This document shows, one piece after another, positions 44,421-54,145 of a stretch of DNA of 64,000 nt (the first letter of the stretch is position 1; each line of letters begins with the position of its first letter). The position numbers and the translations under genes are program-made. Source of the DNA: CAIVAT01 sp037128705 (GTDB lineage Bacteria; Bacteroidota; Bacteroidia; Bacteroidales; FEN-979). Under the pieces are notes generated by a model. It had not been told where the DNA came from, did no database searches, and was given only the letters and a program-made list of their open reading frames with translations. The DNA is taken from positions 100,531-164,530 of the forward strand of contig JBAXVX010000005.1 of NCBI GenBank assembly GCA_037128705.1. Reading direction: 5' to 3'.

Positions 44421-45769
44421 CGAAAATTGACATACCGGGGATCCGGGGATTTGATGTCTACCGTGCCAACGGGGGCTATTCTTCCATGGAGAAGGCGCTG
44501 CTGGAGATGACGCCTTCACAGGTGGGTGCAGAGGTTACCAGGTCAGGTCTCCGCGGAAGGGGTGGAGCCGGTTTTCCGACAGGACTGAAGTGGACCTTTC
44601 TCGACAGGAAATCGGATAATCCCCGTTATCTTATTTGCAATGCCGATGAAAGTGAGCCGGGAACCTTCAAGGACCGCTACCTCATGGAACATCTCCCCCA
44701 TCTGTTGATCGAAGGACTTATCATTTCCAGCTATGCGCTTGGGGTTCGGACCTGTTACATCTATATCCGCGGAGAGTTCAAATACCTGGTCGGAATTCTT
44801 GAAAATGCCATCCGGGAGGCCCACCAGCATGGGTTCCTCGGCGATCGTATCCTGGGAACGGATTTTTCCCTGAACATCTTTGTTCATCCCGGAGCGGGTG
44901 CTTACATCTGCGGGGAAGAGACGGCCCTGCTCGAATCACTGGAAGGCAAGCGCGGCAATCCCCGTATCAAACCGCCTTTCCCGGCATTCAAGGGATTATA
45001 TGGATGCCCGACCGTGGTCAACAACGTAGAGACATTGGCCACAATAGGTCCCATTATCAGTATGGGAGGGGAAGCCTACTCCAAAATAGGGAAGGGAAAG
45101 AGTACGGGAACAAAGCTGATATCGGCTTGCGGGAACATCAACCATCCCGGCGTCTATGAGATTGAATTTGGTCTTCCGGTTGAAGATTTTATCTATAACC
45201 CTGAATACTGCGGTGGCATTGCCGGAGATAAATATCTGAAGGCAGTGATTCCCGGCGGATCGTCGGTGCCCATACTTCCGGCCGACCTGATCCTGAACAC
45301 AGCCAGAGGGGAACAACGATTGCTCACTTATGAATCTATGACCGATGGTGATTTTGCTACAGGAACTATGCTTGGTTCAGGCGGATTTATCGTATTCGAT
45401 GAAGATGCCTGCATCGTGCGCAACACATGGAACCTCACCCGTTTTTATGCCCATGAGTCCTGTGGTCAATGTTCCCCCTGCCGTGAAGGTACCGGCTGGA
45501 TGGAAAAGGTTCTTTACCGGCTTGAACATGGCCAGGGCAAAATGTCGGATATCGACCTCCTTGTCCGGGTAGCTAAAAACATTGAGGGCCACACGATCTG
45601 TCCGCTGGGTGATGCAGCAGCCTGGCCCGTTGCCAGTGCAATCAGGCATTTCAGGCAGGAGTTTGAATATCATGTTGAACACCCCGAAGTGGTTAAAAAC
45701 ATTCATCACGGTGCTTTAAAAATTGAGGCCGGATCGGGAAACAGGAATAATGTACTCGTAAGCCAATGA
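44399..45769 (+). CDS. nuoF: NADH-quinone oxidoreductase subunit F
   Basis: 456-residue subunit that binds NADH and FMN. The glycine-rich GLRGRGGAGFPTGLKW (50-65) and CNADESEPGTFKDR form the nucleotide sites. Cluster N3 ligands are the Cys of ESCGQCSPCREGTGW plus HTICPLGDA further on. Full length. The nuoG start overlaps its stop (ATGA, 45766-45769). Confidence 0.95.
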   Translation: MGGKILLAKIDIPGIRGFDVYRANGGYSSMEKALLEMTPSQVGAEVTRSGLRGRGGAGFPTGLKWTFLDRKSDNPRYLICNADESEPGTFKDRYLMEHLPHLLIEGLIISSYALGVRTCYIYIRGEFKYLVGILENAIREAHQHGFLGDRILGTDFSLNIFVHPGAGAYICGEETALLESLEGKRGNPRIKPPFPAFKGLYGCPTVVNNVETLATIGPIISMGGEAYSKIGKGKSTGTKLISACGNINHPGVYEIEFGLPVEDFIYNPEYCGGIAGDKYLKAVIPGGSSVPILPADLILNTARGEQRLLTYESMTDGDFATGTMLGSGGFIVFDEDACIVRNTWNLTRFYAHESCGQCSPCREGTGWMEKVLYRLEHGQGKMSDIDLLVRVAKNIEGHTICPLGDAAAWPVASAIRHFRQEFEYHVEHPEVVKNIHHGALKIEAGSGNRNNVLVSQ

Positions 45770-46737
45770 TAAAAGTAACGATTGATAACATCCTGGTTGA
45801 AGTTGAAGATGGAACCACCATCCTCCAGGCGGCGCGGAAGATCGGGGGGAAGGTCGTCCCACCGGCCATGTGCTACTATTCGAAGCTGAAGGGCACCGGT
45901 GGAAAATGCCGTACCTGCCTGGTGAGGGTTTCACAATCCTCTGCCAAAGATCCGCGCCCGATGCCGAAATTGGTTGCATCATGCAGCACCCCGGTGCAGG
46001 ATGGCATGGTGGTCGAAAATCGTACCTCGCCAGAAGTCATCGACGCCAGGAAAGGAATCGTTGAATTCCTTCTCCTCAACCACCCGCTCGATTGCCCTGT
46101 TTGCGACCAGGCCGGGGAATGTGATCTGCAGGATCTGAGCTTTGAATTCGGAATGGCGGAGACGGGCTCAGATGAAGAGCGCCGTGAATTCCCCATGACC
46201 GATGTCGGCAACAGGATCAAACTGCATATGAACCGGTGCATCCTTTGTTACCGGTGTGTTTATGTGGCTGATCAGCTGACCGATCAGCGGCTTCACGGTG
46301 TGCTATACCGCGGGGATGTTACGGAAATAGGCACCTTTATTCAGAATGCCGTTACAAATGATTTCTCGGGAAATATCATCGATGTTTGCCCGGTAGGGGC
46401 GCTGACGGATAAGACATCCCGTTTTAAAAGCCGGGTCTGGTTCCTGAAGCCGGTGAATGCTCACCGCGAATGCACGAAGTGTTCAGGTGAAGTCACCGCC
46501 TGGATGTTTGGGAAGGAGATCTACCGGATCACCGGGCGGAAGGATCAGTTCGGTGAACTGGAAGCTTTTATCTGCAATGAATGCCGCTTTGAAAAGAAGG
46601 ATCCGGCTGATTGGGTGATCGAAGGACCGCGCCACATCAGCCGTCAGTCCGTAATTTCAGCCAATCACTATGAAAAGGTGAAGAAGCAGTCGATCATTAA
46701 ACCCATTGAGGGAGAGATGGAACCACAGGAATTCTGA
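45766..46737 (+). CDS. nuoG: NADH-quinone oxidoreductase subunit G, short form
   Basis: Only 323 residues, against about 900 in E. coli. The N-terminal electron-wire part is intact: N1b Cys (C36, C48, C51, C73), His-ligated N5 (H106, C110, C113, C119 in NHPLDCPVCDQAGEC) and N4 (C158, C161, C164, C208). A further C236/C239 and C270/C273 set suggests a remnant of the N7-type site. The large molybdopterin-oxidoreductase-like domain is absent; the frame ends cleanly and nuoH starts 14 bases later, so this is not a frameshift. The same short form is known in other Bacteroidota. Confidence 0.93.
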   Translation: MIKVTIDNILVEVEDGTTILQAARKIGGKVVPPAMCYYSKLKGTGGKCRTCLVRVSQSSAKDPRPMPKLVASCSTPVQDGMVVENRTSPEVIDARKGIVEFLLLNHPLDCPVCDQAGECDLQDLSFEFGMAETGSDEERREFPMTDVGNRIKLHMNRCILCYRCVYVADQLTDQRLHGVLYRGDVTEIGTFIQNAVTNDFSGNIIDVCPVGALTDKTSRFKSRVWFLKPVNAHRECTKCSGEVTAWMFGKEIYRITGRKDQFGELEAFICNECRFEKKDPADWVIEGPRHISRQSVISANHYEKVKKQSIIKPIEGEMEPQEF

Positions 46738-46751
46738 GTTTAAATAAACAG

Positions 46752-47774
46752 ATGGTAACACAAATCATATACAAGACCATACTTGCCAGCGTCATCCTGG
46801 TGCTCAGCCTGCTGGTTGCGATGTATTCCACACTCATCGAACGCAAGGTGGCCGGGTGGTTTCAGGACAGGCATGGCCCCAACCGTGCAGGTCCGTGGGG
46901 ATTGCTGCAGCCGCTGGCCGATGGCGTCAAGCTGTTTTTCAAGGAGGAGTTCATGCCCCAATCCGCAGACAAATTCCTATACATCCTGGGACCCTCACTC
47001 ACCATGTTCGTTGCCCTGCTTACCAGTGCGGTGATCCCCTGGGGACCCGACCTCGTGATCAATGGAGAAACCTATGCCCTTCAGGTTGCTGATATCAACA
47101 TCGGGATCCTCTATATCTTCGCCATTGTTTCCATTGGCGTGTATGGCATCATGATCGGGGGATGGGCCTCGAACAACAAGTATGCATTGCTTGGTGCAGT
47201 CAGGGCTTCATCCCAGATGATCAGCTATGAACTGGCCATGAGTTTGTCGATCATCACCATCGTGATGATGACCGGATCGCTCAGCATGCGCGAAATTGTG
47301 GCGCAGCAGCAGGGCTTCAACTGGAATATTTTTTATCAGCCTTTGGGATTCCTGATATTTCTGATATGCGCCTTTGCCGAAACCAACCGCTCCCCCTTCG
47401 ATCTGCCTGAATGTGAAACCGAGCTGGTGGGGGGATACCATACTGAATACAGCAGCATGAAGCTGGGGTTTTACCTTTTTTCCGAATACATCAACATGTT
47501 CATCTCCGGGGCAGTGATGGCAACCCTCTTTCTGGGCGGTTATTATTTCCCGGGATTGGATAAACTCGGGCTCTCCACCAACGTGTTTGCCCTGGTCAGT
47601 TTCATGGTACTCTTTACCAAAATCACCTTTTTTGGTTTTATCTACATGTGGATCCGGTGGACCCTGCCTCGTTTCCGTTACGATCAGCTGATGCGGCTTG
47701 GGTGGAAATCATTGATTCCGCTGGCGATCTTGAACGTGGTAATTACAGGAGTCGTAATATTGCTGAACAAATGA
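46752..47774 (+). CDS. nuoH: NADH-quinone oxidoreductase subunit H
   Basis: 340-residue membrane subunit with eight or so hydrophobic segments, forming the quinone entry channel. Conserved ERKVAGWFQDRHGPNRAGPWG (about 27-47), FAETNRSPFDLPECETELVGGYHTEY (about 213-238) and RWTLPRFRYDQLM near the end. The nuoI start overlaps its stop (ATGA). Confidence 0.95.
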   Translation: MVTQIIYKTILASVILVLSLLVAMYSTLIERKVAGWFQDRHGPNRAGPWGLLQPLADGVKLFFKEEFMPQSADKFLYILGPSLTMFVALLTSAVIPWGPDLVINGETYALQVADINIGILYIFAIVSIGVYGIMIGGWASNNKYALLGAVRASSQMISYELAMSLSIITIVMMTGSLSMREIVAQQQGFNWNIFYQPLGFLIFLICAFAETNRSPFDLPECETELVGGYHTEYSSMKLGFYLFSEYINMFISGAVMATLFLGGYYFPGLDKLGLSTNVFALVSFMVLFTKITFFGFIYMWIRWTLPRFRYDQLMRLGWKSLIPLAILNVVITGVVILLNK

Positions 47775-48346
47775 AAACCTTAACAACCAGGTCCAAAATA
47801 GTATCCAACAAGCGGATGAATTTCTGGGAGAGGATCTATCTCCCGGCCATCGCAGGCGGGATGCGGATTACATTCGGGCATCTGTTTCGTAAAAAGACCA
47901 CCGTTCAGTATCCCGAAGTGACCCGGGAATTTTCGGAAATATACCGGGGAAAACATGTTTTGAAACGGGATGATGAAGGACGGGAACGCTGCACTGCCTG
48001 CGGACTATGTGCGGTTGCATGCCCGGCTGAAGCCATCACCATGATCGCGGCCGAACGAAAACCCGGAGAGGAGAATCTTTACCGAGAGGAAAAATATGCA
48101 GCTGTTTATGAAATCAACATGCTCCGGTGCATTTTCTGCGGCGATTGTGAGGAGGCCTGCCCCAAAGAGGCAATTTTCCTTACCAGGGAGATGGTGAAGG
48201 CTGATTATGTACGCGACAAATTCATCTTTGGCAAGGATGAGCTGGTGGAACCGATGAATCCGGCAAAAAGGATCGATATTTCAAAACGTCAAACCCCGGA
48301 GGTGCTGGAGTTTAAAAAAGATAAACGGTATAAACACAATAAATAA
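47771..48346 (+). CDS. nuoI: NADH-quinone oxidoreductase subunit I
   Basis: 191-residue 2x[4Fe-4S] ferredoxin-type subunit carrying N6a and N6b: C74, C77, C80, C84 and C120, C123, C126, C130, both complete CxxCxxCxxxC motifs. The frame is open 41 codons further upstream inside nuoH, but the ATG at 47771 gives normal length and a 4-base overlap with nuoH. Confidence 0.95.
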   Translation: MKTLTTRSKIVSNKRMNFWERIYLPAIAGGMRITFGHLFRKKTTVQYPEVTREFSEIYRGKHVLKRDDEGRERCTACGLCAVACPAEAITMIAAERKPGEENLYREEKYAAVYEINMLRCIFCGDCEEACPKEAIFLTREMVKADYVRDKFIFGKDELVEPMNPAKRIDISKRQTPEVLEFKKDKRYKHNK

Positions 48347-48371
48347 CCAAATTTCAGATCAAAGGTCAAAC

Positions 48372-48872
48372 ATGTTTACACACTACATTTTTCACTTCCT
48401 GAGCATCATGGCCCTGTTTTCGGCAGTGATGGTGCTGGCTTCGAAAAAGCCGATCCATTCAGTGCTGTTCCTTACCATGACCTTTTTTGCCATTGCCGGA
48501 CATTATATACTCCTGAATGCACAGTTCCTGGCGGTGGTCCATGTGATCGTTTACGCCGGGGCCATCATGGTGCTTTTTCTCTTTACCGTGATGTTGCTGA
48601 ACCTGAACAAGGATGAGCGGTCACCAAAACCGATGTGGGTGAAAATCATGGCCTTCATTGCCAGCGGAATGCTGATGCTCACGCTGGTTGGTGTTTTCCG
48701 TAAGTACGACATTCAATCGGCCATCGACCCGGGACTCACCCAGATCGGCCTTGTCAAGAATCTCGGTAAAATATTGTATCATGATTACCTTTTACCCTTT
48801 GAACTGTCGTCGGTACTGTTCCTGACAGCCATGGTTGGTGCGGTGCTTTTGGGAAAGAAGGAGCAGATTTAA
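48372..48872 (+). CDS. nuoJ: NADH-quinone oxidoreductase subunit J
   Basis: 166-residue membrane subunit with five hydrophobic segments. The conserved segment HVIVYAGAIMVLFLFTVMLL (about 57-76), with its pi-bulge-prone Tyr/Gly stretch, is present. Confidence 0.93.
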   Translation: MFTHYIFHFLSIMALFSAVMVLASKKPIHSVLFLTMTFFAIAGHYILLNAQFLAVVHVIVYAGAIMVLFLFTVMLLNLNKDERSPKPMWVKIMAFIASGMLMLTLVGVFRKYDIQSAIDPGLTQIGLVKNLGKILYHDYLLPFELSSVLFLTAMVGAVLLGKKEQI

Positions 48873-48899
48873 CAGAATATTTAAATAACCTTTTAATAG

Positions 48900-49217
48900 A
48901 TGTCAACTCTGTCAATCATCCCGATCCACTACTACCTCATCTTCTGCTCGGTGTTGTTCTGTATCGGCGTTTTTGGGGTTCTGATCAAACGAAACGCACT
49001 GGTTATCCTGATGTCGATCGAGCTGATGATCAATTCCATCAACTTGCTGCTGGCTGCATTCTCAGCCTACATGAACGATCCGGCTGGCCAGATCTTCGTT
49101 TTTTTCATCATGGTGGTGGCAGCAGCTGAAGTGGCCATCGGTCTGGCGATCGTGGTACTCATTTACCGGACCACACATTCGATTGATATTGACGTGCTGA
49201 ATAAACTGAAATGGTGA
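48900..49217 (+). CDS. nuoK: NADH-quinone oxidoreductase subunit K
   Basis: 105-residue membrane subunit with three segments and the two membrane Glu typical of the proton path (MSIELMINSINLLL and AAAEVAIGLAIVV). The stop TGA belongs to the first unit of the repeat leading to nuoL. Confidence 0.94.
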   Translation: MSTLSIIPIHYYLIFCSVLFCIGVFGVLIKRNALVILMSIELMINSINLLLAAFSAYMNDPAGQIFVFFIMVVAAAEVAIGLAIVVLIYRTTHSIDIDVLNKLKW

Positions 49218-49290
49218 CAAGGTATTAAAGTAACAAGGTGACAGGGTGACAAAGTAATGAAGTAATGAGGTAATGGAGTGATGAAGTAAT
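49215..49290 (+). repeat. Degenerate octamer repeat between nuoK and nuoL
   Basis: GGTGACAA/GTAACAAG/GTGACAGG units starting at the nuoK stop, decaying into AGTAATGA/GGTAATGG units towards nuoL. Confidence 0.8.
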
Positions 49291-49300
49291 AAAATCGTAA

Positions 49301-51229
49301 ATGAAGTTAATATTGATACTCATACCGTTGCTGCCGCTTCTTGGGTTTCTTTTCCTGGGACTGGGGTTTCAATCCATTCCCAGAAAAGTCACATCCATTG
49401 TTGGCCCGGGAACAATCCTCGCATCATTTATTTTATCCATCATCACCTTCATCCAGCTTACCCAGCAGGCCGGTTCACAGTCATCCCTGTTTCCCCAATC
49501 AACCGTGTACACCCTATTCCCCTGGATTTCCATCGGTTCTCTCGACATTTCCTTTTCCTTCCTGATCGACCCGCTTTCAGTCCTGATGCTGCTTGTCGTT
49601 ACCGGCGTCGGGTTTCTCATCCATGTTTATTCGGTCGGGTATATGAGGGAGGATCCTGGCTATAACCGGTTCTTTGCCTACATGAACCTCTTTGTTTTTT
49701 TCATGCTTGTGCTGGTCATGGGCGCCAGCTATCCCATCATGTTCATCGGATGGGAAGGGGTGGGGCTTTGTTCATACCTGCTGATTGGATTCTGGTTTAA
49801 AAACCATGACTACAACAACGCAGCCAAAAAGGCCTTTATCATGAACCGCATCGGCGACCTGGGCTTCCTGCTGGGGATGTTCCTGCTCTTCACCACCTTC
49901 CAGAGTCTCAGCTACCAGAATATATTTTTACAGGCCAAAGGAATGACCTCCGGAAACGGCAATCTGGTTGCCATAACTTTGCTTTTATTCATCGGAGCAG
50001 TTGGGAAAAGCGCACAGATCCCGCTGTACACGTGGCTGCCCGATGCAATGGCTGGACCAACGCCGGTTTCAGCACTCATCCATGCGGCAACCATGGTCAC
50101 TGCCGGGGTTTATATGATCGCACGTTCCAACATCCTGTATGTGCTTTCACCTGCCACCATGGAGATCATCGGAATCACGGCCCTGGCCACGGCAATCTTT
50201 GCCGCATCCATCGCTATTTTTCAGAATGATATCAAGAAAATTCTGGCTTATTCCACCATCAGCCAGCTTGGGTATATGTTTGCCGGCCTCAGCGTCGGAG
50301 CCTTTACAGGAGCCATGTTCCACTTAACCACCCATGCCTTCTTCAAAGCCCTGCTCTTCCTGGCTGCCGGGAGTGTGATCCATGCCATGGGAGGGGAACA
50401 GGATATCCGCAACATGGGTGGCCTCCGTAACAGGCTTCCAAAAACATACTGGACCTTCCTCATTGCCACCCTGGCCATCGCAGGCATACCGCCGCTTTCG
50501 GGATTCTTTTCCAAGGATGAGATCCTCGCCAAAGCATTTGAATCAGGCCATGTCATCTGGCTGGTCCTGCTCATCGGGGCGGTCATGACGGCCTTTTACA
50601 TGTTCAGGCTCCTTTACCTGACATTTTTCCGGGATTTCAGGGGAACCGCGGAGCAACAAAATCACCTGCATGAATCCCCGGCGGTGATGACCATTCCGCT
50701 GATCATCCTGGCCGTTCTGGCTGCTGCGGGCGGACTGCTCAACATCCCGGCCCTCTTCGGCGGAGGAAACGGGCTTACCGGATTCCTGGCCCCTGTTTTT
50801 GCCGATGCGGCTTCCATGTCACCCAAGACGGCAGCGCTGTCCCATTCCGCCGAATGGATGCTGATGGCCGTTACACTGGCAGCCTGTCTCGTGACGATCT
50901 GGTGGGCCTACGACCGTTATGTGAAACAGGAAAAGGGATTGCATCCCGATGGTGAACTACGATCCATCCTTGTCCGGTTGGTTTCAGGGAAGTACTATAT
51001 AGACGAATTGTACGATGTGCTGTTTGTTAAACCTGCGCTTTGGCTGTCACGGTTCCTGCATCATGTGGTTGAACTCCGCTTCATCGACCGCATCGTGAAC
51101 GGGGTAGGTCAGATGGTAATATGGACCGGGAGCACGGTGCGTTTTGTCCAGTCGGGCAATGTTGGTTTTTATATGTTTATGATGATCCTCGGGATCATCC
51201 TGATCCTGTTTTTTAATATCCTTACCTGA
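49301..51229 (+). CDS. nuoL: NADH-quinone oxidoreductase subunit L
   Basis: 642-residue antiporter-like proton-pumping subunit. It has a proton_antipo_N-like start, the conserved GWEGVGLCSYLLIGFW (about 149-164), TWLPDAMAGPTPVSALIHAATMV (about 245-267) and a C-terminal lateral helix region (YYIDELYDVLFVKP onward). nuoM starts 3 bases after its stop. Confidence 0.95.
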   Translation: MKLILILIPLLPLLGFLFLGLGFQSIPRKVTSIVGPGTILASFILSIITFIQLTQQAGSQSSLFPQSTVYTLFPWISIGSLDISFSFLIDPLSVLMLLVVTGVGFLIHVYSVGYMREDPGYNRFFAYMNLFVFFMLVLVMGASYPIMFIGWEGVGLCSYLLIGFWFKNHDYNNAAKKAFIMNRIGDLGFLLGMFLLFTTFQSLSYQNIFLQAKGMTSGNGNLVAITLLLFIGAVGKSAQIPLYTWLPDAMAGPTPVSALIHAATMVTAGVYMIARSNILYVLSPATMEIIGITALATAIFAASIAIFQNDIKKILAYSTISQLGYMFAGLSVGAFTGAMFHLTTHAFFKALLFLAAGSVIHAMGGEQDIRNMGGLRNRLPKTYWTFLIATLAIAGIPPLSGFFSKDEILAKAFESGHVIWLVLLIGAVMTAFYMFRLLYLTFFRDFRGTAEQQNHLHESPAVMTIPLIILAVLAAAGGLLNIPALFGGGNGLTGFLAPVFADAASMSPKTAALSHSAEWMLMAVTLAACLVTIWWAYDRYVKQEKGLHPDGELRSILVRLVSGKYYIDELYDVLFVKPALWLSRFLHHVVELRFIDRIVNGVGQMVIWTGSTVRFVQSGNVGFYMFMMILGIILILFFNILT

Positions 51230-51232
51230 CCT

Positions 51233-52681
51233 ATGCTCACAATCCTGCTCATATTGCTTCCGCTGGCCCTCTCGCTGATCCTCCTTGTGGTGAAAGGGGA
51301 AAAAGCCATCAGACAATTCTCCCTGGCCGGATCGCTGATCGAATTTGGCGTCGGCGTGGCCGCCTTCATCCAGTTTAAGACCTCCTGCCATTGCAACCTG
51401 CTGTTTTCTGCCGGCTGGATAGAGTCCCTGGGCGTCACCCTAAAGTTTGGTATGGATGGCATCAGCCTCTTGCTGGTCATGCTGACCACCTTTTTGCTTC
51501 CGGTCATCATCCTGTCCTCCTTCAGGCATTCCTACCAGCGACCTGCTGCCTTTTACAGCCTGATCTTTCTCATGGAAATGGCCCTCATCGGGGTTTTCAC
51601 CTCCTTCGACGGATTGGTCTTTTACATTTTCTGGGAGCTGGCGCTCATTCCGGCCTACTTCATCTGTGCGGTATGGGGCGGAAATGACCGCATCCGGATC
51701 ACCTTTAAGTTCTTCATCTACACTTTCACAGGAAGCCTGTTGATGCTGGTTGCCCTGATCTATCTCTATTTCAAAACCCCCATGCCGCACTCTTTTGATT
51801 TTCAGTGGCTTTACGCAGTAAAACTGGATACAGGGGAACAAACATGGGTCTTCCTGGCCTTTTTCCTGGCCTTTGCAATCAAAATTCCCATCTTTCCTTT
51901 CCACACCTGGCAGCCTGACACCTATGCCGCCTCACCGCCCGCCGGGAGCATGCTGCTGGCCGGGATCATGCTGAAAATGGGAATTTACGGGATGATCCGC
52001 TGGATGATCCCCATCTGCCATGATGCCCTGCACCAATGGGGAGTGGTTGCCATGATCCTGGCCATCACCGGGATCCTGTATGCGTCGCTCATCGCCATCC
52101 GGCAGAATGACATGAAAAGGCTGGTTGCCTACGCTTCAATCGCCCATGTCGGGTTGATTGCGGCCGGGCTCTTTACCCTGACCACTTATGCCATGCAGGG
52201 GGTGGTGATCCAGATGGTGTCGCACGGGATCAACATCGTCGGGATGTTCATCATCATCGACTATATCGAACAGAGGGCAGGAAGCCGTAACATCGGCGAC
52301 CTGGGTGGAATTGCCCTGAAGGCGCCCCGCCTGGCCATCTTCTTCATGATCATGCTGCTGGCCAGCGTTGCCCTGCCGCTGACCAACGGGTTTGTCGGCG
52401 AATTTCTGTTGCTTCTGGGGATATTTGAATATTCCGTTGTGTTTGCTGCAGTTGCCGGGCTGACGATCATCCTCAGCGCCGTTTACATGCTCTGGATGTA
52501 CCAGCGAACCATGCTGGGGAAAGTCAACGAATTCACCGAAAATATCCGGGATCTGACCTGGCCCGAAATGGCTGCCCTGGTTCCTTTGGTTGTGATGGTC
52601 TTCTGGATTGGTCTGTTCCCCGGCCTCTTCCTGAATGTGGCCTTACCCGATGTGATGCAGATATTGAATTTCACCAAGTAA
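51233..52681 (+). CDS. nuoM: NADH-quinone oxidoreductase subunit M
   Basis: 482-residue antiporter-like subunit. Motifs: FYIFWELALIPAYFICAVWG (about 125-144) with the key Glu, and PFHTWQPDTYAASPPAGSMLLAGIMLKMG (about 222-250) with Lys. Membrane-embedded; about 14 segments. Confidence 0.95.
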   Translation: MLTILLILLPLALSLILLVVKGEKAIRQFSLAGSLIEFGVGVAAFIQFKTSCHCNLLFSAGWIESLGVTLKFGMDGISLLLVMLTTFLLPVIILSSFRHSYQRPAAFYSLIFLMEMALIGVFTSFDGLVFYIFWELALIPAYFICAVWGGNDRIRITFKFFIYTFTGSLLMLVALIYLYFKTPMPHSFDFQWLYAVKLDTGEQTWVFLAFFLAFAIKIPIFPFHTWQPDTYAASPPAGSMLLAGIMLKMGIYGMIRWMIPICHDALHQWGVVAMILAITGILYASLIAIRQNDMKRLVAYASIAHVGLIAAGLFTLTTYAMQGVVIQMVSHGINIVGMFIIIDYIEQRAGSRNIGDLGGIALKAPRLAIFFMIMLLASVALPLTNGFVGEFLLLLGIFEYSVVFAAVAGLTIILSAVYMLWMYQRTMLGKVNEFTENIRDLTWPEMAALVPLVVMVFWIGLFPGLFLNVALPDVMQILNFTK

Positions 52682-52715
52682 TAAAAACAGTATGATTAAA
52701 ATACAGAATCACCAG

Positions 52716-52768
52716 TTCGTCGTCTCTCATCATTCGTCATTCGTCATTTGTCATTTGTCATTCATCTC
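52716..52768 (+). repeat. TCGTCAT heptamer repeat before nuoN
   Basis: TCGTCGT/CTCATCA/TTCGTCA/TTTGTCA units run up to the nuoN ATG. In this orientation the plus strand has no stop codons. Confidence 0.82.
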
Positions 52769-54145
52769 ATGACTACCATAATATCTTTGACCATCCTCGG
52801 CATCCTGGTCCTCTTTCTCGGGATCATGAAAAAACAATCATGGCTGCTGCCTGTGATCCTGGCGGGACTGGTACTCTCGATGGTATTGACCATCCTTGAC
52901 TGGAACAGCTTCAGATCCTATTATCACCAAATGCTGATCGTCGACAACACCGCGGTGGCTTTCAGTGCGGTGCTGATCTTTTCGACCTTCCTGATATTTT
53001 CACTTGCCGCTCACTATTACCGGGGTGTAGTGCGTCCGCTCGACGATATTTACGGGGTGATGATCTTTGCCCTGGTGGGTGCGGTCATGATGACCTCCTA
53101 TGGGAATCTCATCATACTTTTCCTGGGCATTGAAACACTTTCCATCGCACTCTATGTGCTCGCCGGAAGTCACAAGGAGGCCATCACCTCCAATGAGGCC
53201 ACCCTCAAGTATTTTCTGCTCGGATCCTTTCTTTCAGGGTTCCTGCTGTTCGGGATCGCCCTGATTTACGGTTCAACGGGTTCATTTGACCTTCATACGA
53301 TCTCAGTTTACGTAAGCGCCTGTGCCGGAACCTATCCGCCCATGTTCCTTGCCGGGTTGTTCCTTCTGCTTATCGGGCTGGCCTTTAAAATTGCCATTGT
53401 TCCTTTTCATTTCTGGGCCCCCGACGTCTATGAAGGTACCCCAACCCTGCTTACAGCCTTTATGGCGACCGTGGTGAAAACCGCCTCCATCGTGGCCATG
53501 TTCCGTTTTTTCACCCATACCTTTCATGGGATTCATGGTGCGTGGGAAACCACCATCTGGATACTGGCGGTTCTCACCATATTACTTGGCAACTTCACCG
53601 GGATATACCAGCCTAACCTGAAGCGCATGCTGGCCTATTCGAGCATCAGCCATTCAGGATACATGATGCTGGCCGTGGTGGCTTTCAGTCCCATGTCAGA
53701 CAACGCCCTGTTGCTTTACACCCTATCCTATTCCATTGCCACCATCACGGCTTTCGGTATCCTGATCCTGATCCGCGAAGCACACGGGAATGATTACTTC
53801 AGTTCCCTCAACGGGCTGGTGAAAACCAATCCGCTGGAGGCCTTTTGTCTGACGATATCGATGCTTTCGCTTACGGGAATTCCTCCGCTGGCAGGCTTTA
53901 TGGCCAAATATTACCTGTTTACGGCAGCATTGGAAAAGGGATTGATATGGCTGGTAATTGTGGCCATCGCCGGTTCGGCCATCAGCGTAGCCTATTATTT
54001 CAAACCCATCATGGCTATGTACCTGAAGGAATCAAACGAGGTGAAGCTGACGGTGGAGATGCCCTATAAAGTTCACCTGATGTTCATGACCCTGATGGTC
54101 ATTCTGATAGGGCTGCTCCCGTTTCTGGTGATGGGAATTTTATAG
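52769..54145 (+). CDS. nuoN: NADH-quinone oxidoreductase subunit N
   Basis: 458-residue antiporter-like subunit, last of the operon. LFLGIETLSIALYVLAGS (Glu-containing segment) and PFHFWAPDVYEGTPTLLTAFMAT are conserved. The frame is open into the upstream repeat with a TTG at 52748; the ATG at 52769 is preferred because the extra residues would be repeat-encoded. The 3' end overlaps the convergent ferritin-like gene by 6 bases. Confidence 0.94.
   Translation: MTTIISLTILGILVLFLGIMKKQSWLLPVILAGLVLSMVLTILDWNSFRSYYHQMLIVDNTAVAFSAVLIFSTFLIFSLAAHYYRGVVRPLDDIYGVMIFALVGAVMMTSYGNLIILFLGIETLSIALYVLAGSHKEAITSNEATLKYFLLGSFLSGFLLFGIALIYGSTGSFDLHTISVYVSACAGTYPPMFLAGLFLLLIGLAFKIAIVPFHFWAPDVYEGTPTLLTAFMATVVKTASIVAMFRFFTHTFHGIHGAWETTIWILAVLTILLGNFTGIYQPNLKRMLAYSSISHSGYMMLAVVAFSPMSDNALLLYTLSYSIATITAFGILILIREAHGNDYFSSLNGLVKTNPLEAFCLTISMLSLTGIPPLAGFMAKYYLFTAALEKGLIWLVIVAIAGSAISVAYYFKPIMAMYLKESNEVKLTVEMPYKVHLMFMTLMVILIGLLPFLVMGIL

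Noticed and set aside
45766..46737. NuoG frameshift or pseudogene
   Set aside because: The frame ends cleanly 14 bases before nuoH, with all N-terminal Fe-S ligands intact and no leftover downstream coding sequence. The short form is known in the phylum.
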